Shown one piece after another: positions 50,092 through 58,571 of a stretch of DNA of 64,000 bases; position 1 is the stretch's first letter; the number at the start of each line of letters is the position of its first letter. This stretch comes from an uncultured Collinsella sp. (GTDB lineage Bacteria; Actinomycetota; Coriobacteriia; Coriobacteriales; Coriobacteriaceae). Made by a program: the position numbers and the translations under genes. Under the pieces are notes generated by a model, which saw nothing but the letters and a program-made list of their open reading frames with translations, was not told the origin of the DNA and made no database searches. The DNA lies in contig CAUDZT010000001.1 of assembly GCA_958453935.1 (NCBI GenBank), positions 13,284 to 77,283 of the forward strand, written 5' to 3'.

Positions 50092-52833
50092 ATGGACAAG
50101 ACCACACAGGACAGCTTGGCAAAGAAACCCGTCGACATGAGGGACAGGATTCTCGAGCATCTCGAGGCCCTCACCTCTGCCGTCTCGCTCGACGACCTTG
50201 CCCGTCTGTCCACCTCCGACATCGCCGAGACGCTCATCATCTCCAGGAGCCTGGCGAGCCAGTACCTCAACGACCTTGTTCGCGCCGGTCTTGTGGTTAA
50301 GGTGGCGGGCAGGCCTGTCCGTTATTTTCATCGCCGCGCGTTCCAGAAGCGTTTTCAGGTAAAGCTCTCTGCAAGCGAGTACGCCTCGCTCGCCGACCTC
50401 ATCCAGGCGACGGGAATCGCCGATCACCGCGACTTCGCGCGTGCCGTGGGCTTCGACATGAGCCTCAGCTCCGTTGTCGAGCAGTGCAAGGCTGCGGTTC
50501 AGTACCCTCCGTTTGGCCTGCCCATCCTCTTGAGCGGCGGCGTGGGTGTCGGTAAGTCTTTCCTTTCTCGCCTTGTGTACGAGTACGGCAAGAACCAGGG
50601 CTTGCTGTCCCGCGACTCCTCCTATGTGCGCATCGACTGCGCCGGGGTCCCGGACGCCGCCTCGTTCAACGGGCTTCTTGACGAGTCGATCGCGAAAGCG
50701 CGCGGGGGTGTGGTCTTTGTCAACGGCATCGAGGCACTCTCTCCCTCTGCGATGGAGCACTGCCTTGCGACGGCCCTCGGGCTCGATGCCTCCCAGGATG
50801 CGCCGCGCGCTCGCCTCGTTCTTTCGACGACGCTTTCCGCCGATGACCTGAAGGTTTCCTCGGCCTACAGCAAAATGCCCATCTGTGCCCGCGTCCCCTC
50901 ACTCAAGGAGCGGACCCCCGAGGAGCGCGAGGATCTCATCTTGAGCTTCCTGCGCAGCGAGGGGTGCCGAATCGGTTCTGATGTGAAGATCAGCCGCGGC
51001 GCATACCGTTGCCTCGTGAACGCGGACTTTTCCGATAACATCGCCGGCTTGCGCGCCTGCGTGACGAACTGCTGCGCCAAAGCGTTCCTCAATCGCGAGG
51101 GCGACTACGTCGTCGTTCGCCCGTATCTTCTTCCCAGCGGGCTCCTCTCCTCCGCGCAGATCGATCAACAGCCCGACGATGGCGTTCTGATCGACGCGTC
51201 TCTGGATGCCGCCGAGAGCACAGGGCCGGTCGAGCAGGCGCTCGATGCCCTGTGCTCCCTCGATGAGCGATTCTGCGCCGGGGAGCTCTCTGTCTCCGAG
51301 CTTGTCTCGCAAGCTGTCTCCGCTGTGCGCGGCGTTGAGGATCACTTGATCTTCGACCACGGCGTCGCCTCCTCGAGGTCGCGCGCCTTCGAGCGCGTCG
51401 TGGGCGCGGTCCTTGCCGACGCAGGCTCTTCTTATGGCATCGAGCTTTCGAGGAAGGTCGCTTTTCTACTGGCCCAGGAGATTTGCCTGCAGTTGTGGCC
51501 GGGTATCGGCCTGGCTAAGCGAAAGTCTGCCTGTGCGGAGCAAATCTCCCATCTCCTCGGTGCCGTGACCTCCGAATTGCCGTTTGCCTCGAGTGTCTCC
51601 GATCAGGTCGCCGCAGACGTGGAAGGGGCGCTGGGAATCTCGCTCGATCACTTCACGAAGACGCTTCTGACGCTGTGCGTCGCATCGGAGTCTCGCGATG
51701 CGAAGGCCCTTCGGACGCTCTGCGTCATCTTGTCCCACGGCTACTCAACGGCGACGAGCATCGCCGACGCGGCGAACCGTATGCTCGGCATGCATGTGTA
51801 CGAGGCTGTCGACATGCCCTACGACCAGCAGCTGAAGGACATCGTCGGTCCGCTCCAGCGCCTCGTCGACCGCCATTCCTACTGCACCGGGGTCGTGTTC
51901 CTCGTCGACATGGGCTCCTTGGAGGAGGCCTATAAGGCCCTCGAGAACGTTACCGACTCCACTATCGGCGTGGTGAACAACGTCTCTACCGGTCTTGCGC
52001 TCGAGATCGGGGTCGGGCTGCTCGGCGGCAAGTCCATCGCCGAGGTTCTTGGCGATGCGACCGCCGCGTGCGTGACGCACTGCAAGGTGATCGAGCGCGT
52101 CAACCGTGAGGACGCCATCGTCTTCTGCTCCGAGTCCGGGGTCGACGCCGCGGAGAGGATACGCCAGCTCGTCTCGCAGAGCCTCCCGCGCACCATAGGC
52201 GCGCGCCTGCTCACGAGGCCCTTCAAGCAGCTCGTCGCGAACGGGTCGAACGACGCCGTTTTCTCCGAGCACCGCGTCTGCGCCGTCATCGGCACGGGAG
52301 ACCCCGGGGTCGCCTCCGTCCCCTTCGTCGCCCTCGAGGACATCATGTCGACGGCGTCCGCCTCTAAGGTTGATGCCGTGTTCGGCAGGTGGCTTGACGC
52401 TTCCGAGCTCTCTTCTTTCCACGAGAAGCTGCTCTCGAACATGACGCTGCAGAACGTCATCCGCTCCATCACCATCCTCGACCCGGAGCGGCTATTCCAT
52501 GAGATCGAGAGCGCCGTGCACGAGCTTCAGCGCAGGACAGGCGAGAAGATCGGCAGCAACGCCATCATTGGGCTCTACGTTCACCTCTGCTGTCTCGTCG
52601 AGCGCCTTGTTACCAGAAACCCCATTGAGACCTACGTTGGCCAGGACCGCTTCGAGGAGGAACGCGCCGATTTCATCGAGTCCTTCAGGCAGAGCTTCTC
52701 GAGCATCTCGACGCGCTATCGCGTAGAGGTTCCCGTAAGCGAGATCGCATATGTCTTCGACTACATAAGCGTGAGCGCCGCCCCGGCGCGAGAAGAGCGC
52801 CTCGGCTCCTCGGACCTCCTGCTCGACGAGTGA
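50092..52833 (+). CDS. LevR-like PTS-regulated transcriptional activator with degenerate AAA+ domain
   Basis: A 913-residue multidomain regulator. An N-terminal helix-turn-helix is followed by an AAA+ domain with Walker A GGVGVGKS (149-156), a PRD-like region (about 370-450), and a mannose-type EIIA-like domain with candidate phosphohistidine His549 in ILSHGYST. An EIIB-like stretch and a second PRD with His831 in LYVHLCCLVERL follow. LevR proteins normally activate sigma-54 promoters. Here the GAFTGA loop is missing and Walker B reads GVVFVNGIEA without the acidic pair, so sigma-54 activation looks unlikely. It precedes a mannose-family PTS, its probable target. AGG arginine codons are frequent. 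GAGGAGG precedes the ATG. Confidence 0.82.
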   Translation: MDKTTQDSLAKKPVDMRDRILEHLEALTSAVSLDDLARLSTSDIAETLIISRSLASQYLNDLVRAGLVVKVAGRPVRYFHRRAFQKRFQVKLSASEYASLADLIQATGIADHRDFARAVGFDMSLSSVVEQCKAAVQYPPFGLPILLSGGVGVGKSFLSRLVYEYGKNQGLLSRDSSYVRIDCAGVPDAASFNGLLDESIAKARGGVVFVNGIEALSPSAMEHCLATALGLDASQDAPRARLVLSTTLSADDLKVSSAYSKMPICARVPSLKERTPEEREDLILSFLRSEGCRIGSDVKISRGAYRCLVNADFSDNIAGLRACVTNCCAKAFLNREGDYVVVRPYLLPSGLLSSAQIDQQPDDGVLIDASLDAAESTGPVEQALDALCSLDERFCAGELSVSELVSQAVSAVRGVEDHLIFDHGVASSRSRAFERVVGAVLADAGSSYGIELSRKVAFLLAQEICLQLWPGIGLAKRKSACAEQISHLLGAVTSELPFASSVSDQVAADVEGALGISLDHFTKTLLTLCVASESRDAKALRTLCVILSHGYSTATSIADAANRMLGMHVYEAVDMPYDQQLKDIVGPLQRLVDRHSYCTGVVFLVDMGSLEEAYKALENVTDSTIGVVNNVSTGLALEIGVGLLGGKSIAEVLGDATAACVTHCKVIERVNREDAIVFCSESGVDAAERIRQLVSQSLPRTIGARLLTRPFKQLVANGSNDAVFSEHRVCAVIGTGDPGVASVPFVALEDIMSTASASKVDAVFGRWLDASELSSFHEKLLSNMTLQNVIRSITILDPERLFHEIESAVHELQRRTGEKIGSNAIIGLYVHLCCLVERLVTRNPIETYVGQDRFEEERADFIESFRQSFSSISTRYRVEVPVSEIAYVFDYISVSAAPAREERLGSSDLLLDE

Positions 52834-52956
52834 CCTTCCCCGCGCCGCCGCAAGCTGACCGCGCGTCCTCAATAATCCGATAACCCCTTGCCCGGCGCGA
52901 ATCCGGATAGCGCCGAGGCAGTACCGAACGCAAAACTTCATTTGATAGGAGCAAAC

Positions 52957-53430
52957 ATGAGTGTTGTTATGGCACGAATCGACAATCGCCTGCTTCACGG
53001 CATCATCGTGACGCAGTGGGCCCCGGTGTCGGGCGCGACCCGAGTCATGGTCATCGACGACAAGGTCGCCGGCGACGAGGTCCTGAAGTCCACCATGAGG
53101 ATGGCGCGCCCCGCGGGCATGGCCGTTTCGATCATCTCCGAGCAGACCGCGCTCAAGAACTTCGCCGCGGGCAAGTACGACCGCGAGAAGGTCTTCGTCA
53201 TCGCCAAGGAGCCCGAGACGATGCTTCGCCTGGTCGAGTCGGGCGTCGAGCTCCCGTCGCTGGTCGTCGGCGGCTCGCTCGTCAAGGAGGACGGCATCCA
53301 GCTCACCCAGCGCGCCTACGCCTCCGCCGAGAACGTCCAGAGCTACAAGGCGCTCATCGCCCGTGGCGTCAAGGTGACGGCCCAGTTCGTGCCCGCCGAC
53401 AAGCCCGTCTCCGTCGCAGACCTCATCTAA
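52957..53430 (+). CDS. PTS mannose/fructose/sorbose family EIIB
   Basis: A 157-residue EIIB of the mannose superfamily. The phosphorylated histidine is His14 in RIDNRLLHGIIVTQW. It passes phosphate from EIIA to the sugar during transport. ATG at 52957 is chosen for its ATAGGAG site and the conserved N-terminus. First structural gene, 123 nt after the regulator. I see no clear sigma-54 -24/-12 promoter in that gap. Confidence 0.92.
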   Translation: MSVVMARIDNRLLHGIIVTQWAPVSGATRVMVIDDKVAGDEVLKSTMRMARPAGMAVSIISEQTALKNFAAGKYDREKVFVIAKEPETMLRLVESGVELPSLVVGGSLVKEDGIQLTQRAYASAENVQSYKALIARGVKVTAQFVPADKPVSVADLI

Positions 53431-53439
53431 GGGGGAAAT

Positions 53440-54225
53440 ATGGTCAACTTCACTATCCTGCAGGTCGTCCTTTTGACCCTGCTGGCCTTCATCAAGCACG
53501 TGGACTACTACGGCATCCCGATGATCTTCGTCAATTACGCCGTTTTCTGGGGCCTCATCACCGGAGTCGTCATGGGCGACTGGAAGACCGGCCTTGTCAT
53601 CGGCGGCACCATTCAGCTCATGCAGCTCGGCGTCGCGGGCTTCGGCGGCTCCTCCATTCCCGACTACGGCACGATGGCCATCATCGCCACCGCCTACGGC
53701 GTGACCCTGGGCTCCGACACGGGCCTCGCCATCGGCCTGCCGGTCGGCATGCTCGGCATCCAGCTCGACGTCGTCGCCAAGATCCTCAACGGCTTTGTCG
53801 TCGAGAAGTCCCAGAAGTTCTGCAACGAGGGTAAGTTCAATCAGATGAACGCCATCCTGTGGGTCTGCCCCGCGCTCTTCGGCCTGTGCGCCGCCCTGCC
53901 CGTCTTTGTCTCCGTGACGCTCGGCCAGCCCGCCGTCAACTGGCTCCTCGAGGTCATGCCCCAGTGGTTCCTCTCCGGCCTCACCCTCGCCGGCAAGATG
54001 CTCCCGGCCGTCGGTATCGCCATGCTGCTCCGCTACATGCCAACCGCCAAGTACTTCCAGTACCTGCTCGCCGGCTTCTTCCTCTCGGCCTTCCTGAACG
54101 TGCCCATCATCGGCGCCGCCATCGTCGGCGTTGCCCTCGCGATTGCGTTCTACCAGCGTGCCGAGAGGGACACCGAGCTCGCCGCCCACGCTTCCGCAGA
54201 CGCCTTCATCGGAGAGGATGAGTAA
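53440..54225 (+). CDS. PTS mannose/fructose/sorbose family EIIC
   Basis: A 261-residue membrane protein of the EII-Sor/Man C family, with GLVIGGTIQLMQLGVAGFGG and YGTMAIIATAYGVTLGSDTG. Together with EIID it forms the sugar channel. It starts 9 nt after EIIB with a GGGGGA site and ends 2 nt before EIID. Confidence 0.92.
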   Translation: MVNFTILQVVLLTLLAFIKHVDYYGIPMIFVNYAVFWGLITGVVMGDWKTGLVIGGTIQLMQLGVAGFGGSSIPDYGTMAIIATAYGVTLGSDTGLAIGLPVGMLGIQLDVVAKILNGFVVEKSQKFCNEGKFNQMNAILWVCPALFGLCAALPVFVSVTLGQPAVNWLLEVMPQWFLSGLTLAGKMLPAVGIAMLLRYMPTAKYFQYLLAGFFLSAFLNVPIIGAAIVGVALAIAFYQRAERDTELAAHASADAFIGEDE

Positions 54226-54227
54226 CC

Positions 54228-55061
54228 ATGGAAAACGAGAACATCACCGACGTCGCCGAGGGCAAGCCCTCCGGCTACAAGGTCACCAAGAAGGACCTGC
54301 GCAACGCGAACTGGCGCTGGCTCATGAGCGTGTGCACCTTCAACTACCAGACCCAGCAGGGCGCCTCAGTCGCCTACGCCCTCTCGCCGGTCCTGAGGAA
54401 GATCTACACGAACGACGAGGACTATAAGCAAGCGCTCAACAACCACTTCCGCTACTACAACACCCAGCCTTGGCTCGCCGCCATCATCCTTGGCGCCTGC
54501 GTGGCCATGGAGGAGCGCGACGGCCTAGCGGCGGCGGACGCCGTCCAAGACCTGAAGATCGGCACCATGGGACCGCTCGCCGGCGTCGGCGACTCCCTGC
54601 TCATGACCATGATCCCGACCATCATGGGCTCCATCGCCGCCTACATGGCCATCGAGGGCAACCCCGTGGGAGCCGGCATCTGGTTCGCGCTCATCCTGGC
54701 CATCTTCTGGGTCCGCATGCACGCCCTCGAGTTCGGCTACAAGCAGGGCGTGAAGCTCGTCACCGACTTCAGCGAGAAGCTTCCCAACCTCACTGCCGCC
54801 GCCTCCGTGCTCGGCCTCACCGTGGTCGGCTGCCTCATCGCCTCGGTCATCGGCGTCACCTGCCCGATTAGCTTCAGCTTCGGCGACGTCGCGATGGAGA
54901 TTCAGCCGCTGCTCGACAAGATCCTGCCTGCCATGATCCCCGCCGCCATCACGGGAAGCGCGTATTACCTTCTTACCAAGAAGAACGCGAGCATGACGGC
55001 CCTCATCCTCGTGGTGATCGTCCTCGCGATGGTCGCCTCCGCCGCCGGCATCCTCGCCTAG
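54228..55061 (+). CDS. PTS mannose/fructose/sorbose family EIID
   Basis: A 277-residue EIID with NWRWLMSVCTFNYQTQQGAS at the N-terminus, the MGPLAGVGDSLLMTMIPTIM segment and a hydrophobic C-terminal half. It completes the membrane complex. The order B-C-D-A with separate proteins is typical of this superfamily in gut bacteria. Confidence 0.92.
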   Translation: MENENITDVAEGKPSGYKVTKKDLRNANWRWLMSVCTFNYQTQQGASVAYALSPVLRKIYTNDEDYKQALNNHFRYYNTQPWLAAIILGACVAMEERDGLAAADAVQDLKIGTMGPLAGVGDSLLMTMIPTIMGSIAAYMAIEGNPVGAGIWFALILAIFWVRMHALEFGYKQGVKLVTDFSEKLPNLTAAASVLGLTVVGCLIASVIGVTCPISFSFGDVAMEIQPLLDKILPAMIPAAITGSAYYLLTKKNASMTALILVVIVLAMVASAAGILA

Positions 55062-55087
55062 CTTCGACCCAAGAGATTGGTGAATCA

Positions 55088-55486
55088 ATGAGAAAGATAG
55101 TTGTGGCGAGCCATTCCCTTCTCGCCCAGGGCTTCAAGGACACCCTCGAGTTCCTTACGGGTAAGGGCGACGCCGTCAACGCCGTGTGCGCCTACGTGAA
55201 CGACAACGGCGAGGGGCTCGACGCGGCGGTCGAGGCGGCTCTTTCGGGCACTGACGAGGTCGTCGTCCTCACCGACGCGTACGGCGGCAGCGTGAACCAG
55301 CGCTTTTCCCGCTTCGCCTCCGACCGGATCCACGTGATCGCGGGTGTCAACCTCCCGCTCGCCATGACGGTCGCGCTCGCGCGCCCCGACGAGAAACTCG
55401 ACTTCGACGCCCTCGTCAACGAGGCGCGCCAGCAGATCATCTACGTGAACGGTGCCAGTTCCGCCGAGTGCGACGACGACGAATAG
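55088..55486 (+). CDS. PTS mannose-family EIIA
   Basis: A 132-residue EIIA with the phosphorylated His9 in VVASHSLLAQGFKDTL and the TDAYGGSVNQRF segment. It receives phosphate from HPr and donates it to EIIB. In LevR systems the regulator's own EIIA-like and PRD domains are phosphorylated by the same chain. It starts 26 nt after EIID. Confidence 0.9.
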   Translation: MRKIVVASHSLLAQGFKDTLEFLTGKGDAVNAVCAYVNDNGEGLDAAVEAALSGTDEVVVLTDAYGGSVNQRFSRFASDRIHVIAGVNLPLAMTVALARPDEKLDFDALVNEARQQIIYVNGASSAECDDDE

Positions 55487-55498
55487 AGGAGGTCGACG

Positions 55499-56623
55499 AT
55501 GAGAGAGTTCCTTAAGGACGTGTGGATGCACGGCGGTGAGGAAAGCCGCGCCATCACCCCCGAGAACATCACGGGCGAGAAGGGCCGCGCCGCCATGTCG
55601 GCCAGCCACCTCGGCGTCGGCCGCAAGGGCTCGTGCTGCGTGCCCCTTGAGTCCGGCGAGACCATCACGCTCGCGGACATCGAGGGCCCCGGCATCATCC
55701 GCCACATCTGGATGACCGTCCCCGACAAGACCGCCGCTGGCAGCTTCGTCATGCGTGACCTCGTGCTGCGCTTCTACTGGGACGACGAGGAGACCCCCTC
55801 GGTCGAGTGCCCTGCCGGCGACTTCTTCTGCAACGGCTTCGGTGAGCGCGCCATCGTCAACTCGATGCCCATCTGCGTGAACCCGACGGGCGGCATGAAC
55901 TGCTACTTCGAGATGCCCTTCAGGAAGCACGCCAAGGTCACGCTTACGAGCGAGCACCCCGGGTTCATTAAGTACATCTTCTACACGTTCAACTACGCGC
56001 TCACCGACGTGCCGGACGACGCCATGTACTTCCACGCCCGCTTTAACCGCGAGCGCAGCACCCGCAGGGGCGTCGACTACACCGTGCTCGACGGCGTGCG
56101 CGGCAAGGGCTACTACGTCGGCACCTACATGGCCCTGTGCGCCCTGGAGCGCTATTGGTGGGGCGAGGGCGAGATGAAGTTCTTCCTCGACGGCGACGAG
56201 GAGTTCCCCACGGTCACCTCGACGGGAGCCGAGGACTACTTCGGCGGTGCCTGGGCCTTCCTCGACAGGCCGCCCCACGCGCTGCCCGAGGCGCAGTGCT
56301 TCAACACGCTGTTCGCCGGCTACCCGTACCGCTCGACGCGCGACGCCACGCGCGACCGCTTCAGCGCGGGCAAGCCGAACCCGAATCCGATGCTCGCGAC
56401 TAACGACGACGCGCTGCCCAGGCACGGCCTCTACAGGTGGCACCTTCCCGACCCGATCTCGTTCAAGGAGGACCTGCGCGTGACGTTCCAGGACCTCGGC
56501 AACGACGACATCAAGCTCTACGAGCGCGAGGACGACATCTCCACCGTCGCCTACTGGTACCAAAGCGAGCCGCACGCCGTGCTCGCCCCGTTTGCCGCGA
56601 GGCAGGACCGCGTGCCCAGGTAG
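55499..56623 (+). CDS. GH172-family (DUF2961) glycoside hydrolase, cytoplasmic
   Basis: A 374-residue protein with the DUF2961/GH172 hallmarks: DIEGPGIIRHIWMTVPD, VTSTGAEDYFGGAWAF and YRWHLPDPISF. Characterised GH172 enzymes act on fructofuranosides (difructose dianhydride I synthase/hydrolase, alpha-fructofuranosidase) or D-arabinan. There is no signal peptide, so it works on sugar imported by the PTS encoded just upstream. AGAGGAGG lies 5 nt before the ATG. With the fructokinase downstream, a fructose-containing oligosaccharide is the best guess. The acidic residues in GAED are candidate catalytic groups. Confidence 0.82.
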   Translation: MREFLKDVWMHGGEESRAITPENITGEKGRAAMSASHLGVGRKGSCCVPLESGETITLADIEGPGIIRHIWMTVPDKTAAGSFVMRDLVLRFYWDDEETPSVECPAGDFFCNGFGERAIVNSMPICVNPTGGMNCYFEMPFRKHAKVTLTSEHPGFIKYIFYTFNYALTDVPDDAMYFHARFNRERSTRRGVDYTVLDGVRGKGYYVGTYMALCALERYWWGEGEMKFFLDGDEEFPTVTSTGAEDYFGGAWAFLDRPPHALPEAQCFNTLFAGYPYRSTRDATRDRFSAGKPNPNPMLATNDDALPRHGLYRWHLPDPISFKEDLRVTFQDLGNDDIKLYEREDDISTVAYWYQSEPHAVLAPFAARQDRVPR

Positions 56624-56650
56624 GGTCGCCTCGAAACAAGCCAACGTTAT

Positions 56651-56687
56651 GGGCGCCCGCGGTTGACCATGACTGCGGGCGTCCCTT
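56651..56687 (+). terminator. Hairpin between the GH172 and ROK genes
   Basis: GGCGCCCGC pairs with GCGGGCGTC around a 14-nt loop, followed by CCTTTG. It may lower expression of the downstream kinase or end part of the transcripts. Confidence 0.55.
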
Positions 56688-56702
56688 TGTAAGGAGGATC
56701 AC

Positions 56703-57587
56703 ATGAGCGAAAAGCAAATGAGGCTCGGCGCCCTCGAAGCCGGCGGGACCAAGATGGTCTGTGCCGTGGTGTCCGGCGACGGCGAGGTCCTCGACCGTAT
56801 GGAGACCCCGACGCTTACGCCCGCCGAGACCGTCCCGCAGATGATCGAGTGGTTCACCGCCCGCGATGTGGACGCGTTGGGCATCGGCGCCTTCGGCCCG
56901 ACCTGCGTCGACCCCAACGACGAGCGCTACGGCTCCATCCTCCAGACGCCCAAGCTCGCGTGGCGAGGCCATGGTCTTCGCGCCGCGTTCGCCGACGACC
57001 TCGGGATTCCGGTGGCCTACGACACGGACGTTAACGTTGCCTGCCTCGGCGAAGTGGTCTTCGGCTGCTGCAAGGGGCTCGAGGACGCCGTCTACGTGAC
57101 CATCGGCACCGGCGTGGGCGCGGGCGTCATGTGCGCGGGCAGACTCCTTCACGGTATGCTGCACCCCGAGGCCGGTCACATGCTGGTAAGGACCCGTCCC
57201 ACCGAGGAGGGACGCTGCGTCTGCCCGAGCCACGCGAGCTGTCTCGAGGGGCTCGCCTCCGGCCCCGCCATCGCCGCGCGCTGGGGAAAGCCCGCGGCCG
57301 AGCTCGCGGACAACGATGAGGTGTGGGCGCTCGAGGGGGATTATCTGGGGCAGATGTGCGCGAACCTCGTGCTCATGTACTCGCCTCGCCGCATCGTCCT
57401 CGGCGGCGGCGTGATGCACCAGGAGCAGCTCTACGGCATCGTCCGCAAGAAGACCCTCGAATATCTGGGTGGCTACATCCAGACCGCCGAGCTTAAGGAC
57501 ATGGAGAGCTACATCTGCGCCCCGGGCTGCGGCGGCGACCAAGGAATCCTCGGCGCGGCCGAGCTGGCAAGAAGGGCGCTCGCGTAA
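56703..57587 (+). CDS. ROK-family fructokinase
   Basis: A 294-residue ROK kinase with the ATP loop GALEAGGTKMVCAV and the sugar-site DTDVNVACLGE. Zinc ligands lie in the EAGH segment and the CVCPSHASCLEG segment. The sequence matches the GmuE/YdhR/ScrK-type fructokinases, which make fructose-6-phosphate from fructose and ATP. AAGGAGG lies before the ATG. It is the last gene of the PTS/GH172 cluster, where it would capture fructose released by the hydrolase. Confidence 0.9.
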   Translation: MSEKQMRLGALEAGGTKMVCAVVSGDGEVLDRMETPTLTPAETVPQMIEWFTARDVDALGIGAFGPTCVDPNDERYGSILQTPKLAWRGHGLRAAFADDLGIPVAYDTDVNVACLGEVVFGCCKGLEDAVYVTIGTGVGAGVMCAGRLLHGMLHPEAGHMLVRTRPTEEGRCVCPSHASCLEGLASGPAIAARWGKPAAELADNDEVWALEGDYLGQMCANLVLMYSPRRIVLGGGVMHQEQLYGIVRKKTLEYLGGYIQTAELKDMESYICAPGCGGDQGILGAAELARRALA

Positions 57588-57619
57588 CTTGCGCTCTCTC
57601 CGCCATACAACGCGTTAAG

Positions 57620-57669
57620 AAAAGACGAGCGCTTCTTGCCAATTGAGCGGCAAGAAGTGCTCGTCTTTT
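57620..57669. terminator. Bidirectional terminator after the fructokinase
   Basis: AAAAGACGAGCGCTTCTTGC pairs with the complementary arm (one mismatch) over 21 bp around an 8-nt loop, with A and T tracts on both sides. Confidence 0.88.
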
Positions 57670-57702
57670 GCATTTGTTTTTGGGCAGGACGCCCCGCCTC
57701 CG

Positions 57703-57945
57703 CTAGAGTCCCTGGACCGCCACACCCACGAGGTTTGGACCGGTGTGGACAAGAAGCGCGGGGCTGATGTCGGAGCGGACGACCTCCACCGCGTTGGCCA
57801 CGCGCTCGCACAGGGCCTGCTCCATACGGTCGTAGAGGTCGGCGTGGGCCGAGGTGCGGCTCGCGGCAAAGCGCACCTTGGGGTGCTTCTCGACGATGGC
57901 GGCGATGAGCTTGACCTCGGTGCGATGCGGTGCTTGCACAGCCAT
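57703..57945 (-). pseudogene. C-terminal remnant of a DegV-family fatty-acid-binding protein gene
   Basis: The minus-strand frame reads VRFAASRTSAHADLYDRMEQ and ends in VRSDISPALLVHTGPNLVGV, the C-terminal signature of DegV/FakB proteins, in which the HTGP segment contacts the lipid headgroup. Only about 80 of roughly 280 residues remain and no ribosome-binding site precedes the first ATG. The N-terminal part is missing. Confidence 0.65.
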
Positions 57946-57988
57946 TTCGTGTGCGCGAGGCTGTTGGCTTTCTGGGCCACAGCAATCA

Positions 57989-58043
57989 CCTTCCCCCTAG
58001 TATGATGACCTGAACAATCCTCATGCTAGGGGGAAGGTTTTTG
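57989..58043 (+). terminator. Long hairpin with T tract next to the DegV remnant
   Basis: CCTTCCCCCTAGTAT pairs with ATGCTAGGGGGAAGG (one mismatch) and is followed by TTTTTG. No plus-strand gene ends here, so its original gene is lost or it belongs to a removed element. Confidence 0.6.
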
Positions 58044-58064
58044 TCGCGTAGCGGAAATTGGCCT

Positions 58065-58124
58065 CCACCCGCTGAGCGGGTGGCTTTCTATGCCGCGCGT
58101 GCCGCGCGGCACGGACTAAAGTCC
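58065..58124. other. Tandem small hairpins, possible IS200/IS605-type element end
   Basis: Three hairpins follow each other: CCACCCGCTgAGCGGGTGG, GCCGCGCG/CGCGCGGC and GGACTaaAGTCC. Tandem subterminal hairpins ending in such a small stem are seen at right ends of IS605/TnpB elements. No tnpA or tnpB remains. The gap 58044-58571 has no supportable gene; a short frame near 58317 (MSDEAKRIILSFEF) could be a lost gene's tail. Confidence 0.3.
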
Positions 58125-58233
58125 ATGAATAAAAACGAGGAAGGCCACGTCCGGCCTCCCTCGCAAAGGGTCTCTGATTACTCCCACTCATTGGGGACAG
58201 ACTTAAATGAGTGCTCTTGAAATGCCGGCGCCT

Positions 58234-58300
58234 GGGGACGTTCTTTTTCTGTCTGCAGTTTGGAACGTTCCTTTTCTGTCGGCAGTTTGGGACGGTCCTT
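58234..58300. repeat. Short tandem repeat, about 27-nt unit
   Basis: GGGGACGTTCTTTTTCTGTC then TGCAGTTT is followed by GGAACGTTCCTTTTCTGTCG then GCAGTTT and by a partial third unit GGGACGGTCCTT. Two full units and a fragment, each slightly different. Confidence 0.65.
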
Positions 58301-58488
58301 AGAGCTGCAGCGCGCCATGAGCGACGAGGCGAAGCGGATCATCCTGTCTTTTGAGTTCTAAGCATAAGCCCCTGTCTCTGAGCAATGACCGGTTCGCATT
58401 TGTGCGTATTTGCGTGCGTGGGATTGCGTGAATATGCGTATAGATGCGCCGTTTACGAGACAAAAATGACCGTTTAGCGGTGAGATAC

Positions 58489-58520
58489 GCACAAACACGC
58501 ACAGACGCGCGTGTTTGTGC
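58489..58520. promoter_or_regulatory. Palindrome upstream of the oxidoreductase gene, possible operator
   Basis: GCACAAACACGC and GCGTGTTTGTGC are perfect 12-nt inverses 8 nt apart. It lies 51 nt before the oxidoreductase start and could be the DeoR-family regulator's site. The preceding 80 nt are rich in TGCGTAT/TGCGTG motifs. Confidence 0.45.
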
Positions 58521-58571
58521 GAATATAGAGCTATCCGAAATGCAAGACGTTCTATGACACAGGAGGCACAT

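Noticed and set aside
52834..52956. A sigma-54 (-24/-12) promoter before the PTS genes, expected for a LevR target
   Set aside because: No GG-N10-GC pair in a fitting TGGCAC/TTGCA context was found, and the regulator lacks the GAFTGA loop.
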